DNA of 64,000 nt from Nemania diffusa (Eukaryota > Ascomycota > Sordariomycetes > Xylariales > Xylariaceae): positions 248,001 through 312,000 of the forward strand of contig JBBPUQ010000003.1 of NCBI GenBank assembly GCA_038501195.1, given 5' to 3'. How positions within the stretch are numbered: position 1 is the stretch's first letter; each line of letters begins with the position of its first letter. The notes under the pieces were generated by a model. That model made no database searches, had not been told where the DNA came from, and saw nothing but the letters and a program-made list of their open reading frames with translations. The position numbers were made by a program, and so were the translations under genes. Below, in pieces: positions 33,846-45,725 of the stretch.

Positions 33846-34529
33846 ATGTCTGATTACGGAGACGACAACGATCTCGGAGGTGGCGATGGCGGCATGTGAG
33901 TTTGCCCTGTTTTGACGCGCGTCGCCTAGCAATCGATGCGGCTCTACTAACAGGCTCTTGCTCTAGCGATGAGCCCCTGTACGAAGAAGATGAGGAGGTC
34001 TTTGAGGACGAGCTAGACCCCGAAGTCCCTGACGACGTAGACGATGACTTCAACCGACGCGGCAATGAGGAGGAGGAGAATGTTGTCATCTCGGGCGATC
34101 CATCGGCCAACGCCAACAACACACAAAAGGGCCCCTCTGCCAACAGATCCATAAAAGACAAGAGAATCCCTAACGAGGAACGAACAACCACCCCCTACAT
34201 GACCAAATACGAGAAGGCCCGTATTCTTGGCACCAGAGCCCTACAGATCAGGCAAGGAGACCCGATATCTGGATAACTGCACGAGCATGACGTGGCTGAC
34301 TTGGGTTGTGAATAGCATGAACGCGCCTGTTCTTGTTGACTTGGAAGGCGAATCCGACCCGTTACAGATTGCCATCAAAGAGATGAATGAGAAGAAGATC
34401 CCTCTCATTGTCCGCCGGTACATGCCAGATGGCTAGTATGTGCAGCCCTCTTAACCTCCCTCTTCGACGCAAAGATTCTAATAACAGCCCAGTTACGAAG
34501 ATTGGACGTGTGAAGAACTGCTCCAGTAG
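33846..34529 (+). CDS. rpb6: RNA polymerases I, II and III common subunit RPB6
   Basis: Model: exons 33846-33895, 33967-34251, 34316-34435 and 34493-34529; 163 aa. An acidic N-terminus ([17 protein letters not shown]) leads to the conserved core: [20 protein letters not shown], then [33 protein letters not shown] and the ending [15 protein letters not shown]6 (ABC23 in yeast) is a shared subunit that contacts the clamp and helps assemble all three nuclear polymerases. The second intron begins GCAAGG instead of GT: the conserved join LQI-S-MNAPV is only obtained with a GC-AG intron (34252-34315). The last exon has only 12 codons. Length is close to the usual 150-160 aa. Confidence 0.93.
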
Positions 34530-36742
34530 ACCTGCTCTGTTGTTGCGTATTCTGATCTCCCACCTAAGTATGGAGGCAGCTTGCCGAGGAGAGTTATCCA
34601 CTCTATCTCCTGTACCATATCTCTATTGAAGGAAAGGGGTGCTGCCATAGCTGCGGCAGCTACAGAGGCAAAGAAGAGTGCATAAGCGAGGCGTTTTGGT
34701 TTGTTTTAATAGCACACGCCAAGTTTAGCTCTTAGCCATCAATGGTAAAGGCCTCTTGGTAAGAATGTTTGTTCATTGTGTTCTCTTCGGGGCGGGGCTC
34801 TATAACTGCAGCTATGAACCACACGAAGAGAATGTCATCTAGGCTGTGTACTAGACTCAATATTGCCAGGCATGGGTTTGTACACTAGAGGCCAATAACA
34901 CTCCCTGCTTCTGACAGTCTACACTTGTGCCTCATGAGACATTGATGACTAGGAAGCATATATAAATAGGCTCGTCATCCTACTTTTATCACTGCGACGT
35001 CGATCTGCCGATGGCGCGGTACGGAAGAGGGAAAAGCCCAGCGCTGGCTGTGTTAAAAGATGGTGCTTGCCAAAAAGCAAATGCGCAAATGTTAGGCTGA
35101 AGAATTGGTAGTGGCTTTTGTTCAAAGCTTGAGGAACCAGTCCTATTATACCTATTTAAATACTATAAACTGTTCTTGTGGTTTATTTTCGGGCTTTATG
35201 ATTTGTCCACTCTCCGGTTTCATGCCTTGTGGTACTTTGACTAGAGTCTACCATTAATAGATGGAGTGACACAGCTTAACGTAAAGGGCATAACACTGAT
35301 CTAAACCAGGCTAAACATAAGTGCGTAGGATGCGCTGTCACAAAATTGTCACTTCGATCTACAGTGTACTACAGTAAATACGTATGTACAGTACATATCT
35401 AGCTCCTTTTTCTCCCCTAGTAAAGTAAACATCGCCATGAAATGCCCAAGTACCGAAGCCGTCCCGCCTTAGCCTGGGGTAGCAGCCAGGGGTCTAGCAG
35501 TATGACGTAGGGCACCGACAGGGGAGCACTAAGGGACCTAGACCAATCAAAGGTGGCATTTCTCTTGGAGATTACCCGTATTGGTTCATCCACACGACCG
35601 CTAGCTGAGCATAATACGAGATGACACCTCACGATGCTACACTGCAGATACTGTGCCGTCGTTTGCCAGAAGATGCTGTTTTGAAAACTCTCCTCGTGAT
35701 GGCCTAGAATATGTATTTCGTATAAGCTAGGGTTGTCTAGACCCTTCTGTATCTCCCATATCTGTCATATGTCAACATCTATATAGACTCTAGAGGGGGC
35801 TATCATGTAGGGAGCACAGCACAGCCCAGCAAAATTAGAACGAGGCACAGCTAGGACTAGATCGTACGAGCACAGCCGAAGTCCCGTCCGTATCCCTGGG
35901 TTAGGTAGATGATGTCTAAGTGGTAGTTTACGCATACCTACAGTAGGGCAACACGAGATTCGCCAATGAAGTCGTTCGAAAAGGAGGTCCCCTGGCGACG
36001 ATCTTTTCTTGACTCTGCCCAATTGTGAGCTACCATGCCATTTACGATATTTTAAGCTGCCCTAAGAACTGCCTCGGGTTACAGACAAAGACAACGACAC
36101 AGCGACGATCAGATAAGGCACCTGGATAGGTATGGTGTCTTCCATAAATGGCATATTGTGTAACCAATAAAGAAGAATACGGGTACTCCGGCATGCACGC
36201 CATGGACGGGACAGCATATGATTCAGCAGAGAGAAAGGATGAGCGGTCTGCATGCATGTGCAGTAGGTAGGACACCACTGCCCGTTTTTTGTCTTTCATC
36301 GTCATTGCTTCGGTTGGTAGGTACCTACGGTACATATATTTATTGATTGCTTAGAGCAGATCTAGAAGTTAGGTGGGTAGGTGAATTGCATACCCCTGCT
36401 CTTATTGAACAAAATTAAAATATCCCACTACTCGGACAGCTCATTTATTATCATCCCTACCATTGATAAAATCGAGCTATTACAATATTCACTTCCCAGA
36501 CCTGCTGTTGTACACTAACAAACAGCAACTTCATCTCCTAGGTGAAGTGACATTTATCACCAAACAAAGAAATACATAAAAGGCCGCCAACATCTGTTCA
36601 CTTCAACAGTACCTACCCTTATCTTCATCCCCCCACGATCAACCACACCGACCACCTATAGAGCTTCCGCCGTGACAGACGATATCATCATTCCCAAGTC
36701 ATATCCCACAGCAACATATACACGTCTAGCTCATATTCGAAG
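34530..36742. other. Intergenic, no supported gene
   Basis: Open frames on the minus strand (35.4-36.3 kb) have no start context or motifs and overlap each other. The region from about 36,530 to 36,742 is the leader of the secreted-protein gene, with a TATA-like ACATAAAAGG near 36,572. Confidence 0.5.
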
Positions 36743-37369
36743 ATGCAATTGTCTGGGGTCATTACTACAATCATCGCAGCTGCGACCTGCGTGTCAGCTC
36801 TACCTAGTCCACCGATACCCAAGCGAGCTCTCGGTGGTGTAAGTGGTCTCCCATGAAATCACGATTCCTCTTTCCATGTTATGAGTTAAGGCAACATCTA
36901 GAGTCGCCAACTAAAACCTAGCACACTATACACACTAGCTAACCTGTGTTGCTCTTTTGACACATAGGTCCGTCTATGCACTGGTGCCAATGCCACGGGT
37001 GTCTGCCACTACGAGGTCTACTCCCTGAACGCATGCCACGACGTGCCCAAAGCTCTCTACCAGAACACGCGAACATTTGCTCCGGACAATGACGATTTCT
37101 TTTGTTGGCCTAGGGTGTAAGTACTAAGTAGCTCCTCAGCTCCGCCTCAACAATCCATCCTATTGAAACAAAGCACGTGCGCTGAGCTGACGTACAACAA
37201 CAGAAATACATGCGAGGAGATTTGCATGTCGCCCACTGGCTGCACGTTCGGTGGCGCGTTTTACTATGCCAACCCGAATAAGTACGACCTAGCCAAGATA
37301 TCATGGGACAAGAGCCTCGGGTCCTTTGACTGCCACCTGAACACAACTACAACTACTACCGCTGTTTAA
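36743..37369 (+). CDS. Small secreted cysteine-rich protein
   Basis: Model: exons 36743-36838, 36968-37116 and 37174-37369; 146 aa. Residues 1-20 form a clear signal peptide (MQLSGVITTIIAAATCVSAL) followed by a Lys-Arg pair in PIPKRALGG, a likely Kex2-type processing site. The mature part has about eight cysteines (LCTGANATGVCHYEVYSL, ACHDV, FFCWPR, TCAEL, TCEEICMS, GCTF, FDCHL) and two Asn-x-Thr/Ser glycosylation sites, and ends in a threonine run. This pattern is a recurrent small secreted fungal family of unknown function, found in both saprotrophs and plant-associated species. The acceptor at 37173 was selected because it restores frame and keeps the cysteine pattern. Calling it an effector would be speculation. 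Confidence 0.75.
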
Positions 37370-38497
37370 GTGAGGCTCTGTTCAACCGATTTGAGCATTA
37401 ATCCTGTCCTATCAACAAACATTCTATCAGCCAATCGATTAAAGATGCAGGTTGCAAGGGTATATCTTTACCGCTTTGCTTAAACACATGCTCTTGCTAC
37501 ACCAAGTTTAATTACTTAATAACACGCAATAACAAGGAGCCGTGGGCCAGGAAATAATGGTGGATTGGTGGACACCATACATACGTACGTGTGCTCTGCT
37601 CGTGCACTGCGCTAAACATTGGCTCACTGGCGGGTTGATTTGGGATGGCATTGCAATACACAGCGCCAGGCGTTTTAGAGGGGGGAGAGAAATAGACGAT
37701 ACCTTAGAATCGCAATATTCTAAAACCAAAAACACTACCTAGGTATGTTGCGTTGCTATTTACTTAGATAGTTCTTAATTCTACACACCTACATATACAA
37801 ACCACCTACATGAATGGAGATGCAATCAGTAGATAGATATTTCACGTAATCTCGGGATTCGGAGTTTGGCTGGGATCCAGCCCCTGCAACCTCTCTGGCT
37901 ATGACGCACCCGATCCGCTTGGCTTTGTGGGGTCGTCTTCCGGCGGCGGGGTAAAGTAAGATAAATGGATAGGTAGCCGTAGATAGAGACTGTGAACCCT
38001 CACGGTTTATTTATACAGGCTGGGACCAAAACTGCCGAATCGGAGACTAACTACTACATGCCCATCCAACAAGAAGAGAGGGGTGAAGAGGTCTAAGAAA
38101 CATCCCGATCTACGCCGCCAGCAGTCCTAGACTATATCATTGGACCCTTTCTTGAGCTAGGTACAATGCTATCATGGGGATGGAAGAGCAATTGGATATA
38201 TAGATGAGGTGGTGGGACGACATCTAGATATATGTATCTGCATGTTTAGTTCTTGGTTTTATATACTACATTCTACAAAATTGGCTCTGTATATGTTAGT
38301 ACCAAGCTATTTATTACTACCACTTCTTCCATCATCACGTACCCCTCTCCATCACCGTGTCTCGATTAAAGCTCCCAAGCAGTCTATCCAGCTCCCCTCT
38401 CCGAGCCACCAACCCCAACCATCAACTATATCGCAGATTCAACTATCCTCGCAATAATCAGAACCTAAAATCAAGTACGCATCATAAACCCGCCAAA
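37370..38497. other. Intergenic, no supported gene
   Basis: 3' region of the secreted-protein gene and 5' region of the S-formylglutathione hydrolase gene, the latter with a C-rich leader (about 38,330-38,497). Nothing else is seen. Confidence 0.5.
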
Positions 38498-39565
38498 ATG
38501 GCCTTCGAAACCAAAGCCACAATCGCCACCTTCGGCGGCCAACTCCTCAAGCTCACGCACCAATCCACCAGCACCCAAACCCCCATGAACGTCTCCGTGT
38601 TCCTGCCTCCCGCCTCCAAAACCGCAAAGGTGCCCATCCTCCTCTACCTCTCGGGCCTGACCTGCACGCCCGACAACTGCACGGACAAGGGCTTCCTGCA
38701 CGCCGCGGCCTCGAGGCACGGCCTCGCCGTCGTGTACCCCGACACGTCGCCCCGCGGCGCCGGCGTCGCCGGCGAGGACGACGCCTACGACTTCGGCAGC
38801 GGCGCCGGCTTCTACGTGGACGCTACGACGGCGCCGTGGGAGGCGAACTACAGGATGTACAGCTACGTGCAGACCGAGCTTCTCCCCTCCCTCCTCGCCT
38901 TCGCGCCGCGCCTGGACGGCTCCCGCGTGAGCATCACGGGCCACAGCATGGGCGGGCACGGCGCGCTCACGCTCTACCTGAAGAACCCTGGCTTCTACAA
39001 GAGCGTGTCGGCCTTCGCGCCCATCTGCAACCCGTCAAAGTGTCCCTGGGGCGAGAAGGCGTTTGCGGGGTATCTAGGCAGTGACAAGGCGGAGTGGGCG
39101 AAGCACGACGCGACGGCGCTGGTGGCGGGGGAGGGGTGGAAGGGGAAGGACCTGAGGGCGCTGATCGATGTGGGCACGGGGGACAACTTCTACAAGCAGG
39201 GCCAGCTGCTGCCGGAGAACTTCGAGGCGGCGGTTAAGGGGAATGGGGTTGAGGGGGTGGAGGTGCGGTATCAGGAGGTGAGAGTTTTTCTTTTTTTCTT
39301 GCTTTTTAATTGCTGTTCCTTCCTGCATTGCATGCCTTTCTTGGATGATAGGTGGTCATTTTTCATTTCATTTAGTTCGAGTCTTTTTCTTTTTCTTGCT
39401 TTTTGCTATGCGTGTTCATGCCTTTCGTACATCGTCCACCACGATATCCCTGACCAAGTCGCTAACCACAGCTGCTGAAACTCACAGAACTACGATCATT
39501 CATACTACTTCATCTCGACCTTTGCGCAAGACCACGTCGAGCACGCCGCCAAGTACCTGCTCTAG
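38498..39565 (+). CDS. S-formylglutathione hydrolase (esterase D family)
   Basis: Model: exons 38498-39277 and 39488-39565; 285 aa, the normal family length. The enzyme hydrolyses S-formylglutathione to formate and glutathione, the last step of glutathione-dependent formaldehyde detoxification in the cytosol. Seen: the N-terminal NVSVFLPP segment, ILLYLSGLTCTPDNCT, the SPRGAG loop, the nucleophile motif GHSMGGHGAL, the acid residue region (DVGTGDNFY) and the catalytic His in NYDHSYYF, which lies in exon 2. The 210-bp intron is long for this genome and T-rich. The GC content of exon 1 and its strong third-position C/G bias suggest high expression. The region also yields a long glycine/valine-rich shadow frame on the minus strand. 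Confidence 0.94.
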
Positions 39566-40052
39566 TTACAGACCAGGATTCTGTACTTGATGGCAACGGT
39601 ATACAACCAGGGAACTTGGGGTGTAATAACGTCACTACATTAACTTGAGTAACTCAAGTAGCATACTAAAATTAATAAACAAACTTTCACATAACCTTTC
39701 ACTGTTCATAAAGCATATCAACTGTCATAGAAGCAAGCATCGTGATCTTCAGATTTCTCATTCCCAGTCAGGATATGCCCCCCCGGCATACCATTCCTGC
39801 TTCCATCCATCCGTCCTTGCTCCTCTTTGCCTCGTGAGGAGCCTTGAAAAGCAGAAAATAAACACCATTACTATGTACGAGCTGTGTGGGATATCAACAC
39901 GCCAAGAACAAGACAAGATCCTTAGACGTAGACGAAAAAAACAACAAACATGTGGCTTGCTAGTCGTGTGAATGCAAGAACAACAACATCAATATGAACG
40001 CGAAATGGACAACAACAAATGATCATCGCCGTCATCATCGTCGTCGTCGTCA
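39566..40052. other. Convergent 3' regions, no gene
   Basis: This lies between the ends of the S-formylglutathione hydrolase and Afi1-like genes. It contains a GTCATCATCGTCGTCGTC microsatellite near 40,030-40,055. No gene is seen. Confidence 0.55.
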
Positions 40053-42694
40053 TTAACTAATCCTTTTTCCAGCTTCGGGAGTGATCCCCTCCTTCTCTAA
40101 CTGCATCTTCATATCTATCTCGGCCTCCCGTCGTATGCGGTGGAAGGCGAGCTTCTGATACCGGCTGAGGCCCTTCCACCAGTGCTGCCCGGCTTCGTGA
40201 TCGGCAATGCGCTCCAAGAGCTCCGACGTCTTGATTCGGACGTCCTTGTCTTTGTGGAAGAGGCCGAGGGCCAGGTAAAACAGACCCGCGTGTGATTCCG
40301 GCGCCACCGTCAGTAGGAGACAAATCTCATCATATGACCAAACCGACTTGGCAAAAGCGAGGTAAATGTCCCGACTCTGCACAGCCGTAAGCCGTTGCGT
40401 GCGCAAACGATCATGCATGTGGTGCAGGTCGAGGCCCTTGAGGGGTCGGATGGTATATATCTGGGCAAGGTCCTATGCAAGGGGTTAATTACAAGCTGAT
40501 GTGGCGTAAAGGGCAAATTTCCAAGCGTACCTGAATAAAGCTGTAGTAGCTTCTTGTGTTTCTCCAGCCCTCAATTCTGTAGACATTACCGGCTAATTCT
40601 TTCTGTCTGGCAGTGTCATCCGCCCAGACGAAGCCGTGTCCACCCGTGATTTGCTCATGCTCGTCCCCTCCAATATACAGCGCGCTAGCCCCGTACACGC
40701 CCTCCTCGAAAGCTGCAGCTATGCGAGTAAACCTAAGAACCCAGTCTCGCCACTTGGCTCGGACAACTCGTTCACCACGCCTCGCTGCTATGCTCTTCAG
40801 GATGTCGTTCATAAACACCACGTCCCCGGTCAGGTCCGTAGAGGTATTAGAAGAGCCGCCAAGCTGATTGGCAAAGGCTGGGTTCTGTTGCTGGAAGTAA
40901 ACCAGGCCTTCTGTGACCGGCGCTTGCTCTATCTTACTGCTAATCTTCATTCGCCCGCTGGGGAGGTCACACAACAGATCCCACCACTCCGGATGCAGCT
41001 CAAAAGTAGGGTTGGTTACACCTGCAATGAAACCGGGCACTTTTAAGAGATCATCAATTTTGGTGAGATCGGTATAGGGAAATGCGAATCGAGTAAAACC
41101 CCTCAGCAAGCCACCGGATGCGAGAGCACAAGCTGCCAGCACCGCTTCTGCCACCTCGCCCGACGGTAAATTGTGGCCCAGGAAGATGATCCTCTTCTGT
41201 GTCAGCAGAGCATTGGCCAGGACCATGATGGGATGGGTACCAGGGCCATTTGTTGTTAGATGGGGATGCGATGTAAAAGGTTGCATGGACTTGGCATGTG
41301 GCTCGGAGAAATTCTGTATTAGCTTCACTAGAGAGAAATCCCCGACGGTCTCAGGCATGGTAGCTGTTGGGATCTTGACAGGGATGGGAATGCCCTTGTA
41401 CATAACCTTGCTCTCGAATTCGTGGGTATCTCGTGGTACAGAGTAGGTAGTTTGACCTTCCAGATACGCTTTTGTGCCGGCCCGAGAGATGCCTTGTGGC
41501 TTAGGCGGGCTCTTACTGGCGTCGAAGGGCTCGCCAACTTGATCGGCCCTGTCCTCTGCAATGCGCTTTTGCACCATGCGCTCAAATTTTTCGACAAAAA
41601 GATCCTTATTATCGCTAGACTGCAGGAGATACTTCTCCAGCAGGCTGAGTCGTGGCATCAGAGAGAGATCCATGTCATTGACTGCGTCGTAAAGCATAGA
41701 TAAGGTTTCTGGGACGGGTGACTTAAAGTACTCCTCGAGGGCCAGTAAGAGAAGAGGCTAAGGAAGGTTAGCAATGACCGACGCGATAATCTCCTGCACA
41801 ATGGCGCCACTGACGAACCTTATAGATATGCAGGAACGGATGTCGGGTACATATAGCCATGGCCTTGACCACGGCCCCTCTTTTCACAGTCTTGTCATGT
41901 TTTGTATATACCAAGTTCAAGACATAGATTAAAGGTGGCCCCTCCCCTCCCTCTGGTTCCGAATCGGTTGAATCGTCGTCGCCCCAATCATCGTCGTCGT
42001 CGTCGTCGTCGTTCTCGTTATCTCCGGGGCCATCGTTTCCCTCGTCGGTCACATTATCCCCACCGTTCAAGGCTCCGGCTTCCCTATCCCTCCTCTTCTT
42101 TCTCCTCCGCCGGCGAGCCTCTTTCCGTTTCTGCTCCTGCTCCTCTTCTTCCTGATTAGAGTCTTTATGTAGGAAGAATATGGTCCAATCTTGATTGCGT
42201 GCATGGGCCTGGTCTGGCAACATCAACTCGGCCAACATATGTTCGTCACCAGTAATGGCAACTGGGAACTGATGCTCCATGACGGGGCCACGATCGATAT
42301 CAAAGGACGCGACTAGGATATACTCAACATGGTTCTCGGCGGATTCTCTTGGGTATTGGGAACGTAGTTTTCGTGGTGACCGTGACATAGGGTGGCTCCT
42401 TGCCAGGATGGACACGGATGAGTCTTCGGAGGCGACAGTTTGGCTCGCAAAGGACGAGGTCTTCGAGTTGGTGCTCGGGTGGGATGTGCGGTCCGTCTCT
42501 GCTCGTAGAGGCCGTGAAGGAGGTGAGATACCAGAAGCCGAGTTCGAACGCGACGAGGGAAAGGATGAAAGTGATGTGCGCTGGTTCCCGCCAGCGCCAG
42601 CGCCAGCTCCAGGGCCAGGGCCATTGGCGAAGGATTGGTTGGTAGTAGTTCGCGTCAGATACGCCATAGCAGACTGTGCTGAGGCCATGGCCAT
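40053..42694 (-). CDS. Afi1-like DENN-domain protein (Arf3 docking, polarity axis)
   Basis: Model on the minus strand: exons 42694-41819, 41757-40531 and 40472-40053; 840 aa. The N-terminal ~115 residues are Ser/Pro/Gly-rich. They are followed by the Afi1 docking block ([20 protein letters not shown], then [12 protein letters not shown] and WTIFFLHKD), a charged insert with Arg/Lys and Asp runs, and then the rest of the DENN core ([68 protein letters not shown]). The C-terminal part ([17 protein letters not shown] onward) matches the SPA domain. Yeast Afi1 binds the GTPase Arf3 and keeps polarity determinants at the cortex; a role in polarised growth is inferred. Both introns (61 and 58 bp) keep phase 0. 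The Asp run (near residue 255) is encoded by a GTC/CGT-type repeat. Confidence 0.87.
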
Positions 42695-45600
42695 GCTTGC
42701 TAGTCAATCAACTCTGTTACCTGCTGAGTATTTCTCTACCTATGCCGTACAGTCCTCGATAAAGCAGAAGTTGAACAAGGGTATTTTCCTCCTCCCGATA
42801 CTTGTCGGGCCGCGCGAGCTTCGCAGCCAGCCCCTATCATCCAATGCAGTACACAATTCTCGTGGGTTGATATTTTGACTCGGATCTGTAAGACAATTGG
42901 TTTGAGGCGACACAAGCCGGTGGCCGAATGGCGTAGCAGAATATCGAGAACCGCACGAGCGTAGCACTCTTTTCGATGGGCCTGATACAGTACCACGCAG
43001 GCCGGGAGCATGCGAGATTGAATGGAGATTATTGTGCAACCAACGCAGACAAGGAAGAAAGAGGAAGGGAGTTGGTGTGCAATCGAAACACGATTTGCTA
43101 TATGGCCATGATGACTGATCTTCGCTCAAGAGCCGGCGATGTTTCAAGGTCGGTAGGTATTGTGTCGTAGTAAGGGGGCGTCTTCGCTTTCTAGACAAGG
43201 GGTAAGTAAATGGGGGCTCGACTTTGCAGGGTTGCACCATAACGCTGAGGTACCTAGGTACCTACGTATATACCTATAAATACGTAGCGTGCCGCCTGTC
43301 TACAGCAGAGTCCTTCTTTCTTCAGGTCTCCTTTTACCCCTCAAACCCCTCTAAAAGTACCCCTGGTTTTAGTTCAAGTACCTAGGTACAGTTCTATGTA
43401 TCTGCCTACTACAACAGAGCATTAGCGTGCCTTCCTACGTACATAGTAGGCATAGTCACAGGTAGGGAGTGCTATGCCCCCACTGTTAATAACCGCCAAT
43501 TGATTTTTCTCCCACGTTTTAGTGCTGGACGTCTGTAACTTCAATAAGTCTAATATCCTATAACGGGTAAGTCCCGTCCCCTTGGGTACCTACATATAAG
43601 CTTAGGTGCCTTAAACTTGCATTGTTATTGGAGAACGCCGAAACAATAAAGAGAAAAAAATATATTTAATCCCTGTCTTGCCATATGGATCATGGCTGAC
43701 AGGCGACAAGCTTAATCCGGTGCGGGAGAACGCCCCTGACACTGCTGAAACCAAACTCGACCAACAGCCTTATCCCATTTGCTGGCACAAAGCCAAAGTT
43801 AGAAGCACAAGCCATATGATTGCGCCCACTTTACGCCCATTTCACGCCAGCCAAGCTTGCCAAGAACCATTTCATCCTATCTAGATGGATCCTGTCCAGA
43901 TTGGGCAGTTTCCAATATTTATTTCCAACACTGACTTTGGAACGAAATTTTACCCAATGCATACATGTAAAAGCTCGGTAAATCACAACAGTTATACTAG
44001 ATGGTATTGGAGTTTAAGTACATGGTACTTTACAGCTTTATTTGTACTGGTCTGTTAAGCTCTTAACAACAGCAAATTTTAAATGGCCATTACAGTGAAT
44101 TTTTTTACTACTCATATTTATTTGTATTGCACAGAGTATATAGCAGTGATAGCTTTTACATTATGTTATACTTAGTTGAGATGCAAATTTTTAAAAGCCT
44201 AAGTGTGAATCCTTGTGCTTTAATTTACTAACGCTTGTTGTTAACATCGCAAGATTTATATAGCAATTGAAGACCACAAAAGTTACAGTTGGAGAAGATT
44301 ATGAATTTCTTCAATTTCTCATTTGGGCTATTATTGACCAGAGTCTGCTAACACCATCCTTAATATTCATCTAAGGAGTAAATCAAAATCAGGTTTGTAA
44401 GATTGTAGATAAATTAAAACTTATAGAAAAAGGAGAACCACATTATATTTTCACTTATATTAAATCTCTACTGCCCTTTTTGTAGGTATGCACTTACCAT
44501 TTTCTATCTGTTTCATAGATCAGTTCAACAAACTACCCAACTTAGCCTGATTGTTGTTCACATCAACCTAACTAGTCGCACTTGCAAATCATCAGCACAC
44601 CCATACCTACATTTATTTTTACTACCTAGACCATGATAAAATTTGTATACAGCTGTGCTAATACTAAAAAGACGCTCTACTTAGCAAAATTCCTTTGTGG
44701 TTCTATCTAACGGAATTGATTGTCCTCATGCATCAGGGGTAGTTGAACAGGGTGTAGAGGGAAGCCATATTTTTACTCTTGCTTGCTTCTTGTTAATGGC
44801 ATAAAGTGTGTTATGTATAACTATAACAGATAACTATACAAGATATAAATAGGATCATTTTCTATATGCTCTACAACATATCACTATCGGTCTGTTCAAC
44901 ACCCTTATTCTACCACTCTGCTGCAATTTTCATACATTACGTTGAAGGGATCATAAAGGGAGAAATTCAAACATAGACTTCGCTATGCCCTAGGACAATT
45001 TATCTCTTGGAGCATCTAGCAGGTGCTGCCCACCCTCGGAGGTTCGTATTTTAAGAAATGTCATTCTAGGTTCATTGGCGCTTTTTTAACGGGCTATTAG
45101 CACCCGTGCGCTCATTGTTTAACTACACCCTACCCCCTAATTACAGCTATGTTATGGATTACAGATAATAAAAATGTGGCTTTAAACTGACATGTGACCA
45201 GTAGTTACCTCCCTTGCTTTATTCCCCTTAATTAGGACTAGTGGGTGGATATATCAAGTCTGATAAAGAGACGCCTTTTATTCTCTTGACGAAAAAAAAT
45301 GATAAACCATCGCAATGTTGAGTATCTGTCTTTAGTTCGCAGCATGACGAGTATCGTGGCTGGCCACGGCACATATGGAGGTAGTACAGGCATCTCTCGA
45401 CCAGTTAGACCCTTTTTCGCACGCTATCACTTAGATTCGTTAAAAAGCCCTCTGAGCTCTGTCATTTCTTCTCCATGTCCCAATGTTTCTCTTAGGGGCC
45501 GAGGGCAGAGACTGATTTGACCGGGAGCTTTGGCTTCCTACACGTGTGTTACCTACTTACCCCCTTACGGCTGCTCGTGGTCCATAGCATGTATCACAGG

Positions 45601-45725
45601 CGGCTCTAATATTGTATCTGAAACATGGCGGCCGTTAACCTAAACTATAAAATAAAACACCTACTGCATCTCTCCATACCTCCGCTTTTCTCTACATACC
45701 CAACTAATCCTAGTACTAGTGAACG
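42695..45725. other. 3-kb intergenic region with an AT-rich block
   Basis: The first part is the Afi1-like promoter. TACCTAGGTACC-type palindromes cluster near 43,245-43,290 and 43,380-43,450. From about 43,900 to 45,000 the DNA is strongly AT-rich and has no open frame of note; this could be a decayed, RIP-mutated element, but no terminal repeats or transposase remnants were identified. No gene is supported. Confidence 0.5.

Noticed and set aside
38471..38959. 162-aa Gly/Val/Ala-rich frame on the minus strand
   Set aside because: Antisense of GC-rich exon 1 of S-formylglutathione hydrolase; composition is explained by codon bias of the true gene.
42279..42878. 199-aa plus-strand frame
   Set aside because: Antisense of the Afi1-like N-terminal exon and promoter; no family signal.
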